Shown here one piece after another: positions 62,904-64,000 of a stretch of 64,000 bases of DNA. Origin of the DNA: Streptomyces sp. ISL-94 (lineage in GTDB: Bacteria > Actinomycetota > Actinomycetes > Streptomycetales > Streptomycetaceae); assembly GCF_018614075.1 (NCBI RefSeq), contig NZ_JAGGOZ010000064.1:1-64000 (forward strand), written 5' to 3'. Positions within the stretch are counted from its first letter, which is position 1; the number at the start of each line of letters is the position of its first letter. Under the pieces are notes generated by a model. That model saw nothing but the letters and a program-made list of their open reading frames with translations, ran no database searches and was not told the DNA's origin. Position numbers and translations under genes: made by a program.

Positions 62904-64000
62904 ATGACCAGTACGGGGGATGTGGAAGGCCGCGCTGGGCCGCCTTTGTGGTGGGTGCGGCGGCGGGATGCCGTGGGGGATGTGGTGCTCGGCGGCGTGT
63001 CTGCCGTCGAGTGTGCGTGGGAGGGAGTGGCCTTCGCGCGGGCGGCGGGGATTCCCGTCGGGCTCGGGGTGCTGTTCGGGCTGGTGGTCGGGGCCGTGCT
63101 CGTGCTGCGGCGGCGCCGGCCGACCGCCGTGGTGCTGGTGGGGATCGCCGTGGCGCCGGCCGCGATGGGGTTCCTGCTCGGGGTGGTGGGGCTGTACTCG
63201 CTTGCCTCCTCCGAGGTGCCCCGGCGGATCACGGCCACGCTGGCTTCGATGTCGTTGGCCGCGACCCTCGTGGTGATGTACCTGCGGACCAGGGGTGACG
63301 TCGAGGCCGACCTCACGCTCGTGGTGGTGCTGTCCGGGTTCGTGGCGGTGGCGCTGACCGTGCCGCCGGTGCTGTTCGGGCTGTACATCGGGGCCCGGCG
63401 GCGGCTGATGGAGAGCCTTCAGGAGCGGGCGGATTCGCTGGAGCGGGAGTTGTCGATGCTCGCGGACCGGGCGGAGGAGCGGGCCGAGTGGGCCCGTACG
63501 GAGGAGCGGACCCGGATCGCTCGGGAGATGCACGACGTCGTGGCGCACCGGGTGTCGCTGATGGTGGTGCACGCGGCCGCGCTGGAGGCGGTGGCGGCGA
63601 AGGATCCGGCGCGGGCGGCGAAGAACGCGGCGCTGGTCGGGGACATGGGGCGGCAGGCGCTGACCGAGCTGCGGGAGATGCTGGGGGTGCTGCGGGCCGC
63701 GGAGAAGCCGGTGAGGCCGGCCGTGCCGGTGGCGGCGGTCGGGTTCGCGGAGGGATCGGACGACGGGCCCTCGCTCGATGAGCTGGAGGCGCTGGTCGGG
63801 CAGTCCCGGGCGGCCGGGATGGCCGTGGAGATGCTGGTGCAGGGCACGGGGGCCGGCTACCCGGCGGAGGTGGAGCAGACGGCGTACCGGGTGGTGCAGG
63901 AGGCGCTCACCAATTGCCACAAGCACGCTCCGGGCGCGCGGGTGACGGTACGGCTCGCGCACCGGGACGGGGAAGTGGCGATGCAGGTGGAGAACGGGCC
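62904..64000 (+). CDS. two-component sensor histidine kinase (NarL-type partner), cut by window end
   Basis: An open frame from ATG 62904 to the end of the window (365 codons, no stop). The N-terminal half has four to five membrane helices (GVLFGLVVGAVLVL, GIAVAPAAMGFLLGVVGLYSL, LASMSLAATLVVMYL, VVVLSGFVAVALTVPPVLFGLYIGA). A coiled coil leads to the HisKA_3 box TRIAREMHDVVAHRVSLMVV with the phospho-His. The ATPase N-box EALTNCHKHAPG is reached near the end. The rest of the ATPase domain and the probable LuxR-type partner gene lie beyond the window. Confidence 0.9.
   Translation, partial: MTSTGDVEGRAGPPLWWVRRRDAVGDVVLGGVSAVECAWEGVAFARAAGIPVGLGVLFGLVVGAVLVLRRRRPTAVVLVGIAVAPAAMGFLLGVVGLYSLASSEVPRRITATLASMSLAATLVVMYLRTRGDVEADLTLVVVLSGFVAVALTVPPVLFGLYIGARRRLMESLQERADSLERELSMLADRAEERAEWARTEERTRIAREMHDVVAHRVSLMVVHAAALEAVAAKDPARAAKNAALVGDMGRQALTELREMLGVLRAAEKPVRPAVPVAAVGFAEGSDDGPSLDELEALVGQSRAAGMAVEMLVQGTGAGYPAEVEQTAYRVVQEALTNCHKHAPGARVTVRLAHRDGEVAMQVENG

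Overview
The window looks like a piece of a Streptomyces (or very close relative) chromosome. It has very high GC, almost every third codon position is G or C, GTG starts are common, and several genes are characteristic of the group: an SsgA-like sporulation protein, a tricorn protease, an RpfB-like resuscitation factor, an LAxTG-anchored surface protein and a conserved glmU-prs-L25-pth block. Gene order from about 12 kb rightwards looks like an ordinary vertically inherited core; this is judged from memory of streptomycete chromosomes, not from a search.

Layout. 1-5 kb is a disturbed accessory zone: the 3' end of an unknown gene, a small lipoprotein, an IS256-type insertion sequence, a SnoaL-like protein, a PH-domain gene broken by two stop codons, a degenerate Nudix-like protein and an ABM monooxygenase. 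5-10.4 kb holds a frameshifted aldo/keto reductase, a type II thioesterase placed head-to-head with a 5'-truncated NRPS adenylation-carrier module, a phosphopantetheinyl transferase and a family III CoA transferase. It reads as a decayed or rearranged natural-product locus. 10.4-12 kb has intergenic repeats, a GNAT gene, a truncated HTH gene and a serine-recombinase relic ending just before exonuclease III.

12-33 kb: exonuclease III, a MerR regulator divergent from a three-gene operon (Baeyer-Villiger-type monooxygenase, hydrolase, SDR) that resembles the mycobacterial mymA operon, tricorn protease, TetR plus MMPL exporter with palindromic operators, the SsgA-like protein, a nickel/cobalt ECF transporter (MN, Q, O) preceded by a Nur-like box, a serine hydrolase, a penicillin-binding protein, and protein mannosyltransferase divergent from rsmI.

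33-43 kb: a zinc-ribbon protein, tatD, an rpfB-like gene with a large N-terminal repeat expansion, rsmA, ispE, a possible toxin-antitoxin pair, a membrane acyltransferase and an ABC-F protein, all on the plus strand with several GTGA stop/start overlaps. 43-53.5 kb: two paralogous membrane-anchored beta-propeller proteins, two LuxR-type regulators flanking galE, MarR divergent from a trans-aconitate methyltransferase-like gene, and a desaturase-TetR operon. 53.8-62 kb: PEP carboxylase, the LAxTG protein, the pth/L25/prs/glmU group and tRNA-Gln(TTG). The right end has a frameshifted HTH-containing gene beside the tRNA and a histidine kinase cut by the window edge.

No wholly new multi-gene system is evident. 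The items most worth following are the small overlapping gene pair at 39.25-39.86 kb, the RpfB repeat region, the Nur-like box, the truncated NRPS junction and several clean operator-like palindromes. All functional calls rest on motif recognition by eye; no database search was run.
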